Origin: Microglena sp. YARC | Taxonomy: Eukaryota > Chlorophyta > Chlorophyceae > Chlamydomonadales > Chlamydomonadaceae | DNA length: 64,000 bases | Reading direction: 5' to 3' | Assembly: GCA_022414725.1 (NCBI GenBank) | Contig: CM039465.1 | Location: forward strand, 24,288,466 to 24,352,465 | Shown here: positions 42,901 to 57,000 of the stretch, one piece after another | Layout: every line of letters begins with the position of its first letter | How positions within the stretch are numbered: position 1 is the stretch's first letter | Notes under the pieces: model-generated | Told to the model about the DNA's origin: nothing | The model's input: only the letters and a program-made list of their open reading frames with translations | The model's database searches: none | Position numbers and translations under genes: made by a program

Positions 42901-45900
42901 ATAGTGTGAGATTAATGAGGGCCAGTCCTGGCTCATACCCATACCTATACCAATATCAATACCAACAACATCTTTACCAAGTGACCGCCGAAAAGGAATA
43001 GATACAAAAAAGCAGCGAGCTGGACACAACAGGCGGTGTCCGTGTCAGGCTGCACTTCCCCAAAAGGAATAAATAAAACAAAATAAAACAGCGAACTAGA
43101 TACAACAAGCAGTGTCGGTGTCAGGCTGCACTCACCCGAAATGAACAGATAAACAAAAGCAGCTAACTAGATTTAAGAAGCAGTGTCGGTATCAGGCTGC
43201 GCTCATCCAGAAGGACTAAATAAAACAAAAGAAAACAGCGAACTAGATTCAACAAGCAGTGTCTGTGTCAGGCTGCACTCACCCAAAATGAACAGATAAA
43301 CAAAAGCAGCTAACTAGATACAAGAAGCAGTGTCGGTGTCAGGCTGCGCTCATCCAGAAGGACTAAATAAAACAAAAGAAAACAGCGAACTAGATTCAAC
43401 AAGCAGTGTCTGTGTCAGGCTGCACTCACCCAAAATGAACAGATAAACAAAAGCAGCTAACTAGATACAAGAAGCAGTGTCCGTGTCAGGCTGCACTTCC
43501 CCAAAAGGAATAAATAAAACAAAATAAAACAGCGAACTAGATACAACAAGCAGTGTCGGTGTCAGGCTGCACTCACCCAAAATGAACAGATCAACAAAAG
43601 CAGCTAACTAGATACAAGAAGCAGTGTCGGTATCAGGCTGCGCTCATCCAGAAGGACTAAATAAAACAAAAGAAAACAGCGAACTAGATTCAACAAGCAG
43701 TGTCTGTGTCAGGCTGCACTCACCCAAAATGAACAGATAAACAAAAGCAGCTAACTAGATACAAGAAGCAATGTCCGTGTCAGGCTGCGCTCATCCAGAA
43801 GGACTAAATAAAACAAAAGAAAACAGCGAACTAGATTCAACAAGCAGTGTCTGTGTCAGGCTGCACTCACCCAAAATGAACAGATAAACAAAAGCAGCTA
43901 ACTAGATACAAGAAGCAGTGTCCGTGTCAGGCTGCGCTCATCCAGAAGGACTAAATAAAACAAAAGAAAACAGCAAACTAGATTCAACAAGCAGTGTCTG
44001 TGTCAGGCTGCACTCACCCAAAATGAACAGATAAACAAAAGCAGCTAACTACATACAAGCAGTGTCTGTGTCAGGCTGCACTCACCCAGACGGAATAAAT
44101 AAATCAAAACAGCTAACTACTTAAAATAAGTAGTGTTGGTTTCAGGCCGCACTTATGCACAATAAATAGATAAAACAAAACAAATCAAAACAGCTAACTA
44201 GATATAAAAAACAGTGTTGGTGTCAGGCTGCACTCACCCAAAATGAACAGATAAATAAAAGCAGGTAACTAGATACAATAGCAGTGTCGGTTTCGTGCTG
44301 CACTCACCCAGAAGGAAACAAAAGCGAACTAGATACGACAAGCCATGTCGCTCCCGGTCGCAGCACCTCCCTGGGGAGGACCAGCATGTAAACCAGAGTG
44401 AACATACAAGCTAACCTATCGATACAATTAGACACCAGCCACAGGGACATGGGGCAACTTGATGAGATCTGAAAGGGGGGATAGTGTTGTAAAAAACAAA
44501 AAACTGCACTCACCCAGAAGGATGGTAGAGCTCCCGACTGCAGCACCTCCCTGGAAATCATGCAATCCAGAATGAACACACAAGCTACCCCCTCAATCCA
44601 TTTAGACACCAGCCACAGGGGCAAGGGGCAACTTGATGAGATCTGACAGGGGGGGTAGGATTGAAAAACAAAACTGCACTTACCCCAGGGGGGGGGCAGA
44701 AAGACAGATTTTGGACCGCACCTTCGATATGGTGTCCGATTCAGATGGGAGTTGGAATTGTGGGCGTTTCATACAAAAAGAGGGGGGAAATAAAGTTGGC
44801 TAAAAGTTTTTTACCCCCCCCCCCCCCCCCCCCCCCCTCCTAAAACCCAATTACCTCACCCTACCCCCCCCTAAAATGGGGGTCATTCGAAAGATCTTTT
44901 AAAGCCCATTTCAGTTAAGCTCTTCCATCTTTCATGGGGTTACCCAAACGTGATTTATGGCGAAGTTAAGATTTGGGCCGCTTTGGTTGAAAAAAACTTT
45001 GAACCCCTCTAACTTTTGTACAACTTTATTTTTGGCTCAAAAAAAAACTTTTTTTTTTATATAGTTTGAGGATAGGCTCTATCCAAAGCGAAGGTGCGGT
45101 ACAGCAGCTTTTTTCTTGCCCCCCCCTCGACTTACCCAGAAGTAAGACAGAGCTCCTGGCTGCAGCACCTCCCCGAGGATCAAGTAAACCAGAGTGAACA
45201 CACAAGCTACCCCCTCGATCTAGCTACACACCAGCCAGGGGCGAGGGGCAACTTGATGAGATCTGACAGGGGGGGTAGGGTTGTAAAAAACAAAAAACTG
45301 CACTTACCCAGAAGGAAGGCAACGCTCCTGGCCGCAGTACCTCCCTGAGGAGGACCAGCATGTAAACCAGAGTGAACACACAAGCTATCCCCTCAATCCA
45401 GTTACAGACAAGCCAGAGGAGAGGCGCCTTGATGAGCTCCGAAACCATGCCTTGCACTGAGCTGCCTGTCACGTTCAGCGTGCACAAGCTGATCAAAACG
45501 CCGAAGAAGCATGGCAAGACTCCGCACTCCATGAAGAGGATAAACGCCAGCTTGGCTCGCGCAGTCCCCCACTCAGCTACAAACTCAGCTACCCACCGGG
45601 CTGCTAGAAAGATCGCGGCAACAAGGTTAGACCGGGGTCGCCTCCCTAGCCTGATCGGGGGCAAGGGCCCCCCTTGAACTGCGCCCCGGCGGGGCGCAGC
45701 CCCCCCAGCAGGCAGTACTTCACCACCCGCAGCCGCAGCGGGATGGGCAGGGGCATTGCCACCATCCGCAACATCCCAAGCCCGGTCCCTACCGGGCGCA
45801 GCCCCTCTGTCCAGGTCAGCTCTTGCGCCAGCCTGGCGAGCTGCAGGTGCAGGCGCATCACCATGAGGAGCAAGAACAGGAACACCGGCAGAAGCAGGAT

Positions 45901-48900
45901 GGGGGGCTGCATGTTGGTCCGTGGGGGGCCTCGCCCCCCTCCGCCGAACAGCCGCCCCCCCCTCCCAAATGCCCAAGACCCTAGCGCACTGGGCCTGCAC
46001 TCTCCACAACCGCCCCACCATGTACACCCAGACCATGAGGCCAGCGACCGCCATGAAGGTTACTAGCCCAAGGCATAGGGCTAGCAGGTCCGTAGACCCC
46101 GGGAGATCAAGCTTACTGCCAAATTGCTGAAGAAGCTGGTCAACGGTGACGGTCACAGGCACCCCTTGGGTGAGCCCGTCCCTCCCCTGGACGCCGAGGG
46201 TGGGGAGGGTGTGCTCCTCCATGAGGCGGTACATTCTCATGAGGTGGCCGAGACCCTCTTGCTGAGTGGAGAAGGCGCTGTCTAGGTTCAGGTTGAAGGC
46301 GGAGCGTGGCCGGGCCGCAGGGGCTGTGCGGGTGGTGGCGGTGGTGGTGGCGGGGGGAAGTGGCGGGGTGGAGGTGGCGAGGGTTGAGGTGGCGAGGTTT
46401 GAGTTGGAGGTGGCGGGAGTGGCCACGGGCTTGTGGTTGGGGGAGATGGGAGTCTGGGGGTCCTTGCTCAGGGCATCGGCAGCAGCAGCGACACCGGCAC
46501 GAGACTCAAAGGAAGCAACATCGATACCAGCACCAGAAGCATCCATTCTTCCCCTATCCATGCCAACATCATGGTCAGCAACAGCACCATTGTGGGCAGC
46601 ACCACCAATACCGGCACTAGAAGCATCCATTCTAGTGCGATCAATGGTAAACTCAGCGCGATCAGCACCAACACCAGCATCACTGTCAGAGGAATTGGAA
46701 CTCACATCCACAGAGGCAGTGGAATGTCCAGGTGCCACCCTCTCCTCAGACTGAACTCCAGGCTGTATGTCGTATGACTGTGACTGAGCATTGCCGTGAA
46801 CCTGTTGTTTGGACTGAACTTCGGACTGAACTTCCGACTGTACTTTGGCCTGTACTTTGTGCTCAACCGGATCTACCCCACCTGGCTCTGTAACTTCAGA
46901 CTGTACTTTGGCCTGTACTTCGTGACCAGCCGAATCTTCACCACCTGGCTCTGTAACAGATAATCCCAACAACTCCAGTGCGTCGATAAATGTCCGGCTG
47001 AACCAGTTGCCGTCTGGATTATGCTCATACTGTTTTTTGAAGGCCTCCAAGGCAGCTGAGGGGTCTGACGATCCCTATAGAGTGGCAGCAAGATACAAGT
47101 GAGTGAGATGAGTGGCTAATGCTAATGCTAATGAGGTGGTTGTGACGTATACAAGGCCATGCTGCCCATACTGCCTGTCCTAAGCAGCCAAGGCAGCGGA
47201 GGGGTCTGGCCATCCCTACAGGGCGGCAGCAAGACACTAGTGAGTTAGATGAGTAGCTAATGCTAATGGGGTGGTTGTGCCGTATACAAGGCCATGCTGC
47301 CCATACTGCTTGTCCTAAGCAGCCAAGGCAGCGGAGGGGTCTGGCCGTCCCTACAGGGCGGCAGCAAAACACTAGTGAGTTAGATGAGTAGCTACTGCTA
47401 ATTAGGTGGTTGTGCCGTATGCAAGGCCATCCTGCCCTTACTGCCTGTCAGGGGCCGCCAAGGCAGCGGAGGGGTCTGACCCTCCCAATAGGGTGGCAGC
47501 AAGATACAAATGAGTGAGATTAGTAGCTAATGCTAATGAGGTGGTGGTGCCGTATGCAAGGCCATGCTGCCCATACTGCCTGTCAGGGGCCGCCAAGGAT
47601 GCGGAGGAGTCTGACGATTCCTACAGGGTGGCAGCAAGATGCAAGTGAATGAGATTAATAGCTAATGCTAACGAAGTGGTTATGCTGTATACAAGGCCAT
47701 GCTGCCCATACTGCCTATCCTAAGCCTCCAAGGCAGCGGAGGGGTCTGACCATCCCTATAGGGCGGCAGCAAGATGCAAGTGAGTGGGATTAGTAGTTAC
47801 CGTTAATGATGTGGTTGTTAGGTATGCTAGGCCATGCTGCCCATACTGCCTATCCTAAGCCTCCAAGGCAGCGGAGGGGTCTGACCATCCCTACAGGGCG
47901 GCAGCAAGATATGAGTGAGTGAGATGAGTAGCTAATACTAATGCTAATGAGGTGGTTGTACAGTATGCTAGGCCATGCTGGCCATACTGCCTGCCTTGCT
48001 AAACTAATCAGGAATTTTCCGCCACCCCCCCCGGGTCCCCCGCTACGAAGCTCATCACAATGAGGTCACACCAGTCACTCAATTTTGAGCGGCGTCGCAC
48101 AAAATGCAAACAAGGTTATGAGGATTGGGTACAGGCTCGCCCAATTATTACAAAAACAGTGTTAAACAGTGTTTGTACCCAATCTTATGAGATTGGGTAC
48201 CGTACAGCAGGGCAAACACCATTTCAAACGACCCATACCTGAGCATTTAGGGGGGCTTGTACAGCAGGACAAACACCATTTCACACGACCCATACCTGAG
48301 CATTTAGGGGAGCGTGTACAGCAGGGCAAACACCATTTCACATGACCCATACCTGAGCATTTAGGGGGGCTTGTACAGCAGGGCAAACACCATTTCACAC
48401 GACCCATACCTGAGCATTTAGGGGGGCTTATACAGCAGGGCAAACACCATTTCACACGACCCATACCTGAGCATTTAGGGGGGCTTGTACAGCAGGGCAA
48501 ACACCATTTCACACGACCCATACCTGAGCATTTAGGGGGGCTTGTACAGCAGGGCAAACACCATTTCACACGACCCATACCTGAGCATTTAGGGGGGCTT
48601 GTACAGCAGGGCAAACACCATTTCACACGACCCATACCTGAGCATTTAGGGGGGCTTGTACAGCAGGGCAAACACCATTTCACACGACCCATACCTGAGC
48701 ATTTAGGGGGGCTTGTACAGCTGGGCAAAAACCATTTCACACGACCCATACCTGAGCATTTAGGGGGGTTTGTACAGCAGGGCAAACACCATTCCATACG
48801 ACCCATACCTGAGCATTTAGGGGGGCTTGTACAGCAGGGCAAACACAATTTCAAACAACCCATACCTGAGCATTTAGGGGGGCTTGTACAGCAGGGCAAA

Positions 48901-50974
48901 CACCATTCCACATGACCCATACCTGAGCATTTCGGGGGGCTCGCACAGGGTGCCTTGCATGGGTTGCCATTAATAATGCATGTTACAATATATAAGGCCT
49001 ATGCAGAAATGCTATCCGCAACCAACATACCAAATTTGAAAAAGAAAGAGAAAAGGCATAAATAAGCAATAGCAAAAGCATGAAGCATACCTACCCGTGC
49101 ATTTAGGAGGGCTTGTACAGCAGGGTTGCCGTACACTGACAGGAAGGGCCAAAAAGAAAAAGAAAACATAAATAAGCAATAGCAAAAAGCATACCTACCC
49201 GTGCATTTTGGAGGGCTTGTACAGCAGGGTTGCCGTATCCTGACAGGAAGGGCAAAAATGAAAAAGAAAAACATATATAAGCAAAAGCAAAAGCATAAAG
49301 CATACCTACCCGTGCATTTAGGAGGGCTTGTACAGCAGGGTTGCCGTACGCTGAAAGGAAGGGCCAAAAAGAAAAAGAAAAACATATATAAGCAACAGCA
49401 AAAGCATATAAAGCATACATAGTTTGTTTGCCCTAAACAGCTACGAAAAGCTATAAAAAGCACTAAGGCACTGTCCCTGGAGGAGGCCTTAACCACTAAG
49501 CTAAAAACATAACTATCGGATTTGAAAAACAAATCAATGATACATACCCGTGCATTTAGGAGGGCTTGCACAGCAGGGTTGCCGTACACTCCTGATTTTA
49601 GTGTTAGGGGAGGTGTCCGAAAATAGCCTGAAATGGCCTGAAATAACCTGTCATGACCTGAAATAGCCTGAAATAGCCTGAAATGGCCTGAAATAACCTG
49701 TCATGACCTGAAATAGCCTGAAATAGCCTGAAATAACCTGTCATGACCTGAAATAGCCTGAAATGGCCTGAAATAACCTGACATGACCTGAAATAGCCTG
49801 AAATAGCCTGAAATGGCCTGAAATGGCCTGAAATAACCTGTCATGACCTGAAATAGCCTGAAATGGCCTGAAATGGCCTGAAATAACCTGTCATGACCTG
49901 AAATAGCCTGAAATAGCCTGAAATAACCTGTCATGACCTGAAATAGCCTGAAATAGCCTGAAATGGCCTGAAATAACCTGTCATGACCTGAAATAGCCTG
50001 AAATAGCCTGAAATGGCCTGAAATAACCTGTCATGACCTGAAATAGCCTGAAATAGCCTGAAATGGCCTGAAATAACCGGTCATGACCTGAAATAGCCTG
50101 AAATAGCCTGAAATGGCCTGGAATAACTTGAAATAGGACAGGAAGGGCTAAAAAAGAGAAAAACTGAGAGAAGCATACATAAGCAGAAGCAGAAGCAAAG
50201 ACATAAAGCGTTAAGCATACATACCCTTGCATTTAAGAGGGCTCGTACAGCAGGGTTGCCGTACACTCCTGAGTTTGTGTTAGGGGAGGTGTCCCAAATG
50301 GGACTGAGCATCTGTGTCATTGCGGCTTGGAGCTTGGGCGGGACGCTAGACATGTGAGTGTCCATTAGTGACAGCCCCAAACGACCAACCTGCAGGTGGG
50401 GTGGGGGGGGTAGGTGGGTGGATGGGGCGAGGGGAGGGTAGGTGGGTGGGTGAGGTGGGGTGGGGGTGGGTGGGGTGTGGGTGGGGTGGGGGTGTGGGTG
50501 GGGTGGGGGGGGGGGGGGGGAAGAGGGGGGGGGAGGGGGGAGTAGGGGGGTCTGGGGGGGGCTAGAGATGTGAGTGTCCATTAGTGACAGCCCCACACGA
50601 CTACCCTGCAGGTGGCGTGGGGTGGGGGGTGGGAGGTGGGGGGTGGGGGTGGGGGTGGCGAGGGGAGGGGAGGGGGGAGGGGGGGGGGGGGGGTCAGGTA
50701 AGCTGGGAGAAAGAGGCTTGGAGCTTGGGCGGGATGCTAGACATGTGAGTGTCCATTAGTGACAGCCCCAAACGACCAACCTGCAGGTGGGTAGGTGTTT
50801 GGGTGGATGGGGTGGGGGGGGGGAGAGGGTAGGTGGGTGGTTGGGTTGGGTGGGGTTGGGTGGGGGGGAAGAGGGGGGGGGAAGTGGGGGAGTAGGAGGG
50901 GCTGGGGACGCTAGACATGTGAGTGTCCATTAGTGACAGCCCCACACGACTACCCTGCATGTGGAGGGGAGGTG

Positions 50975-51005
<31 letters not shown>

Positions 51006-54000
51006 GGGGGCAGGTAAGCTGGGTGATCGCGGCTTGGAGCTTGGATGGGACGCTAGACATGTGAGTGTCTATTAGAGACAGCCCCACACGATCAACCTGC
51101 AGGTGACGTGGGAGGGGGGGAGGGGGGGGGGGGGAGGGGAGGGAGGGCAGGTAAGCTGGGACTGGGCTTGGAGCTTGGGCGGGACTGTAGACATGTGAGT
51201 GTCCATGAGTGACAGCCCGACACGACCAACCTGCAGGTGGCGTGGGGTGGGGGTGGGGTGGGGTGGAGGGGAGGGTGGAGGGGAGGAGGGGTGGGAGGAG
51301 GGGTGGGGAAGTGAAGGAGTAGGGGGGGAGGGGGGGGGAGGGCTAGACATGTGAGAGTCCATCAGTGACAGCCCGACACGACCAACCTGCAGGTGGCGGG
51401 GGGTGGGGTGGGGGGATGGAGGGGAGGGTGGAGGGGAGGGTGGAGGGGAGGGAGGGGGGCTAGGCATGTGAGAGTCCATCAGTGACAGCCCGACACAACC
51501 AACCTGCAGGTGGCGTGGGGTGGGGTGGGGAGGGTAGGTGGATTGGGTAGGGAGGGGTGGTGTGGGGTGGGGTGGTGTGGGGTTCGGTGAAGAGTGGGAG
51601 AGCAGGTGGGAAGGGATTGTTAGCATGTGGGTGCCTAGAATTGATTATGAAGCGGACTTGATTATCATAATAACAACACTGAAGCGGAATGAATCCAATA
51701 AAAAACAATACAAATCAACTCGAAAACAACACTGAAACTGTATTAAACCGACACAAAAACAACACACTCAAAAACAATATGTACGTAAACGAAAACAACA
51801 CTGAATCTGTAGAAAAGAGACACAAAATCAATATGAACCTACCCGAAAACAACACTGAAACAGAATGAATCCAACACAAGAAACAAGACAGCAGAAATTG
51901 CTTATTTAAGTCAATATCGGGTCAATATAATCAATTTATGTATGTGTGGTGATGACAAGAAGGCAAGACTCACTTGCAGAGGGCTCCACACCACGGAGAG
52001 AGTGAATAGCGTATTGCTCAGCAGTACAATCACGACCTGAGCATGAGCATGAGCATGAGCATGAGCACGAGCATGAGCATGAGCACGAGCAGATGATAAT
52101 GAGTACACAATTGTGGGAATGGGAATGAGAACGAGAACGAGCTTGTGGGAATGGGAATGAGAACGAGAACGAGCTTGTGGGAATGGGAATGGGAATGGGA
52201 ATGGGAATGGGAATGGGAATGGGAATGGGAATGGGAATGGGAATGGGAATGGGAATGGGAACATTAGTACTTGATCATGATCATGATCATGATCATAAGC
52301 ATGAGCAGGTAAGAATCAACAGGGCTGACAATCATTCGAGCTAGGATGAGATACATATGCTGCAAGGACTTAACAAATAATAAAATCCAGTCTACTGATA
52401 GGCCCATTTCACACCCAGAGCCTCTTCCAATGTAACATCCTCAAGGAACTCAGCATCAGCCCTCTCCCGCTGCTGATCACCAGCCCCAGACACAGCACCA
52501 CCACCACCTCCTTCCCCCCCACACACCACTACCACCACCACACAACCCTCACTACCCACACACCACCACCAGACACAACCCCCTCCAAACGCATTACCAC
52601 CACCACACAACTCACACCGCCCCCACCGCAACTCACACTACCACCACCACACACACCGCCACCATTACCACCACACAAACCACCAGTGACGCCAGCAACA
52701 GTACCAGACACAACCCCCACCACTCCCAGCCCACTTACCATTTCAGCCAATCAGCGGATAGGGCCTCTCACCACCATCACCACCACCCACGCACCAGCAC
52801 CACCAGACACAACCCCCACCACTCTCAGCCCACTTACCATTTCAGCCAATCTGCGGATAGGGCCTCTCACCACCATCACCACCACCCAGGCACCAGCACG
52901 ACCAGACACAACCCCAACCACTCCCAGCCCACATACCATTTCAGCCAATCTGCGGATAGGGCCTCTCACCACCAGCACCACCATCCACGCACCAGCACCA
53001 CCAGACACAACCCCAACCACTCCCAGCCCACATACCATTTCAGCCAATCTACGGATAGGGCCTCTCACCACCAGCACCACCACCCACGCACCAGCACCAC
53101 CAGACACAACCCCCACCACTCCCAGCCCACTTACCACCTGGGCCAGTCTGCTGATAGGGCCCCTCACACCCAGAGCCTCCTCTAACGTAAGATCCTCAAG
53201 TAACACGGCATCGGCTCTGTCCCGCTGCTGATCCCTGTCCACTTGAATGCCGTCGTCCCATTCATTGTTTCCTGCCCCCTCGGCCTCCTCCACCTCCTCC
53301 TCCACCTCGTCACTATCTTCACCCCCCATGTCACCACCATCATCGTCAATGTCGTTGTCGTCACTGCCGCCATGGTCTTCGTCATGGAACACCATGCCAG
53401 CCCCATTCAACATAGCATACGTTTCGGCTAAGGCACGAGCCTCAGCGACAGCGTCAGCTTTGGCATGAGCTTCGGCATTGACATGAGCATCAGCATTAGA
53501 ATCGGCGTCGCGGAAAGCCACAGCCTCAACTTCAGCACCATCACCAGCTGCAGCAGCATTCGCTCCAGCAGCAGCACTAGCAACAGCATCGACAGCAGTA
53601 GCAATAGTATCAACAGCACTAGCAGCATCGACAGTTCTAGCAACGGCATCGGCATTTGCCAGGGTGTGTGCAGCAGGGCCCCTAGTATCAACTCCAGCGT
53701 TTACGCCAGTCTCCAGAAGCTTCTCAGATGTTTCTAACAGTGCTGAGATTTCTGGTGATGCTGACGCTCCTGCTGAAGAAGACGTTCCCGATGCTGCTGT
53801 TCCAGCTATCGCTGATGCCCCTGCCCCTGCTGCTGGTGCTGCTGCTGCTGATGATGATAATGCTGGTCCTGGTGCTGCTGCTGCTTCTGACAGTGATGTT
53901 TTTGCAGATGCTGACGTTTCCCCTGGTGCTGGTGCTGCTGATGATGATGCTGACAGTGACGTTATTCTAGAAGCTGACGTTTCCCCTAGTGCTGGTGCTG

Positions 54001-57000
54001 GCAGTTCTGGTGTGAGTGGGGGTCCATCAACACCGCTGCCACCAACACCGCTGCTGCCACCAACACCACCGCTGCCATCAACACCGCCACTGCCACCGAC
54101 ATGTTGTGCTGATGCGCTAACTGATGCTTCTCCCTCAACTCCGCTGCTGTTTATACCAACGACAGTCGGGTGCAACACACCTCTAGGCTGCTGACCCCCT
54201 TGCCCACCCTCAACGACCCCTACAGGCTGCCCAGCCTCCTGCCCACCATCAGCAACCCCCCTAGGCTGCCCACCCTCCTGCCCACCCCCAACGACCCCTT
54301 CTGGCTGCCCACCCTCCTGCCCACCCTCAACGACCCCTCTAGGCTGCCCACCCTCCTGCCCACTCTCAACGACCCCTCTAGGCTGCCCAGCCTCCTGCCC
54401 ACCCTCAGCAACCCCTCTGGGCTGATCAACAACTTCCCCTGCCATGTGAGGGGGGGCTCCAGGGGGGCCTTGCGCCCAGTCTACATTGAAGTGGGCATTC
54501 GCATGCTCTGCTGCCATGCCCCCTTCCCCGTGAAGCGGGGCCTGGCCCCCGAGCACATGCAAGTGCACGTGGCCCTCTTGCCTCTCTTCCAAAATATCGG
54601 CCCTTGCTGCTTCAGCGAGGGCCGCTAAGGCCCTGTCCATGTCAAAGGTGGGAGGGGGGCCTCCCCACCCTCCGAGTCCAGCTCCCAGTGCTACTCCTCC
54701 TCGCCCTCCTCCCAGGGCTGCTTGCCTTCCTACCCCCCCTTCCCTAACAGCTCCTAATCCCCCCCCTCCCTCTCCTCCCGCACCCCCGCCAACGCCTCGC
54801 GGAGCGGGTATGTGCTCCAACAGATGCTGGAGCTCAGGTCGAAGTTGTTGCCCCCATCGTTGGTCTCCATCACCCCCCCCTCTGCCCACCCTGTGGCCCC
54901 CGCCCTGCCCCTCCTGTGCCTGCACGTGGGCAGTAGCTGCATGGCGCAGGATCTGCCACTCGAATCCTCGTATGGCTGCCCTGAACTGTTCCTGCACGGC
55001 CACCCTGCCCATGTTGGCGACGATGACCACCACAGACAGGAGGGTGCCGATGATACAGTCGACGGCTAGTGAGAGGGGGTGCGCCATTCGGGATTGGAGG
55101 GTGCTGAGAGCCTGCGCATGTGTGAGTGTGAGTGTGTGTGTGTGTGCGTGGCAGTGTGTGTGCATGTAAGTGACAGTGTGTGTGTGTGCGTTGCAGTGTG
55201 TGTGTGTAAGTGACGGTGTGTGTGAGATGATACACTTGACTGCTAGCGAGAGGGGGTGTGTCAGCCACTCCCATCCGTGGGCGAAAGAGGCTCTCCCAGT
55301 CATGATGGTGGCACACAAAACAAGTCATATGAAGCGGCCCCTACACTCACCTCCTCCCAACCATGGGTGAAAGAGGCTCTCATCATCATGGCGGTGGCAA
55401 GCGGCGCAAGTACCAGCCAACCTGTCAAGCCAGGCTCCAGCCCTCCAGAAAGGGGGGCTCCGCCAAAACACTGACCCCCAATGCGGCCCCTACACTCACC
55501 TCCTCCCAACCACGGGCGAAAGAGGCTCTCATCATCATGGCGGTGGCAAGCGGCGCAAGTACCAGCCAACCTGTCAAGCCAGGCTCCAGCCCTCCAGAAA
55601 GGGGGGCTCCGCCAAAACACTGACCCCCAATGCGGCCCCTACACTCACCTTCTCCCAACCATGGGCAAAAGAGGCTCTCATAATCATGGCGGTGGCAAGC
55701 GGCGCAAGTACCAGCCAACCTGTCAAGCTAGGCTCCAGCCCTCCAGAAAGGGGGGCTTCGCCGAAACACTGACCCCCAACGCGGCCCCTACACTCACCTC
55801 CTCCCAACCATGGGCGAAAGAGGCTCTCATTATAATGGCGGTGGCAAGCAGCGCAAGTACCAGCCAACCTGTCAAGCCAGGCTCCAGCCCTCCAGAAAGG
55901 GGGGCTCCGCCAAAACACTGACCCCCAATGCGGCCCCTACACTCACCTCCTCCCAACCATGGGCGAAAGAGGCTCTCATCATCATGGCGGTGGCAAGCGG
56001 CGCATGTACCAGCCAACCTGTCAAGCCAGGCTCCAGCCCTCCAGAAAAGGGGGATCCGCCAAAACACTGACCCCCAATGCGGCCCCTACACTCACCTCCT
56101 CCCAACCATGGGCGAAAGAGGCTCTCATCACCATGGCAGTGGCAAGCGGCGCAAGTACCAGCCAACCTGTCAAGCCAGGATCCAGCCCTCCAAAAATGGG
56201 GGCTCCGCCAAAAAACTGACCCATAATGCGGCCCCCACACTCACCTCCTCCCAACCATGGGCGATAGAGGCTCTCATTCTAATGGCGGTGGCAAGCGGCA
56301 CAAGTACTATGAAGCAGCCCCTACACTCACCTCCTCCCAACCATGGGCGATAGAGGCTCTCATCATAATGGCGGTGGCAAGCGGCACAAGTACTATTAAG
56401 CAGCCCCTACACTCACCTCCTCCCAACCATGGGCGATAGAGGCTCTCATCATAATGGCGGTGGCAAGCGGCACAAGTACTATTAAGCAGCCCCTACACTC
56501 ACCTCCTCCCAACCATGGGCGATAGAGGCTCTCATCATAATGGCGGTGGCAAGCGGCACAAATACTATTAAGCAGCCCCTACACTCACCTCCTCCCATCC
56601 ATGGGTGAAAGAGGCTTTCATAGTCATGACGGTGGCAAGCAGCACAAGTCCTATGAGGCAGCCCTACACTCACCTCCTCCCATCCATGGGCGAAAGATTC
56701 TCTCATCATCATGGAGGTGTCAAGCGGCACACACACACAAAACAATGCGGCCCCCACGGGCCACCACAGGCTGCTGGACCCTACCACGGCCCCTACACTC
56801 ACCTGCTCCCATCCATGGGCGAAAGAGGCCCTCATCATCATGGCGGTTGCAAGCGGGACAAGAACCAGCCAAACTGTCAAGCCAAGCAAAATCTGGACAA
56901 CAGGATGGGAGAACGCACGAGTCAGATATTTGGATCGCAAGTGATGTCAGATATTTGGATTGCAAGTCATGTCAGATATTTGGATTGCAAGTCATGTCAG

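Noticed and set aside
48162..48920. Cys-rich 19-residue repeat protein resembling a metal-binding protein
   Set aside because: It arises from a 57-bp intronic array of the exon 6 donor, read in a frame different from the exon.
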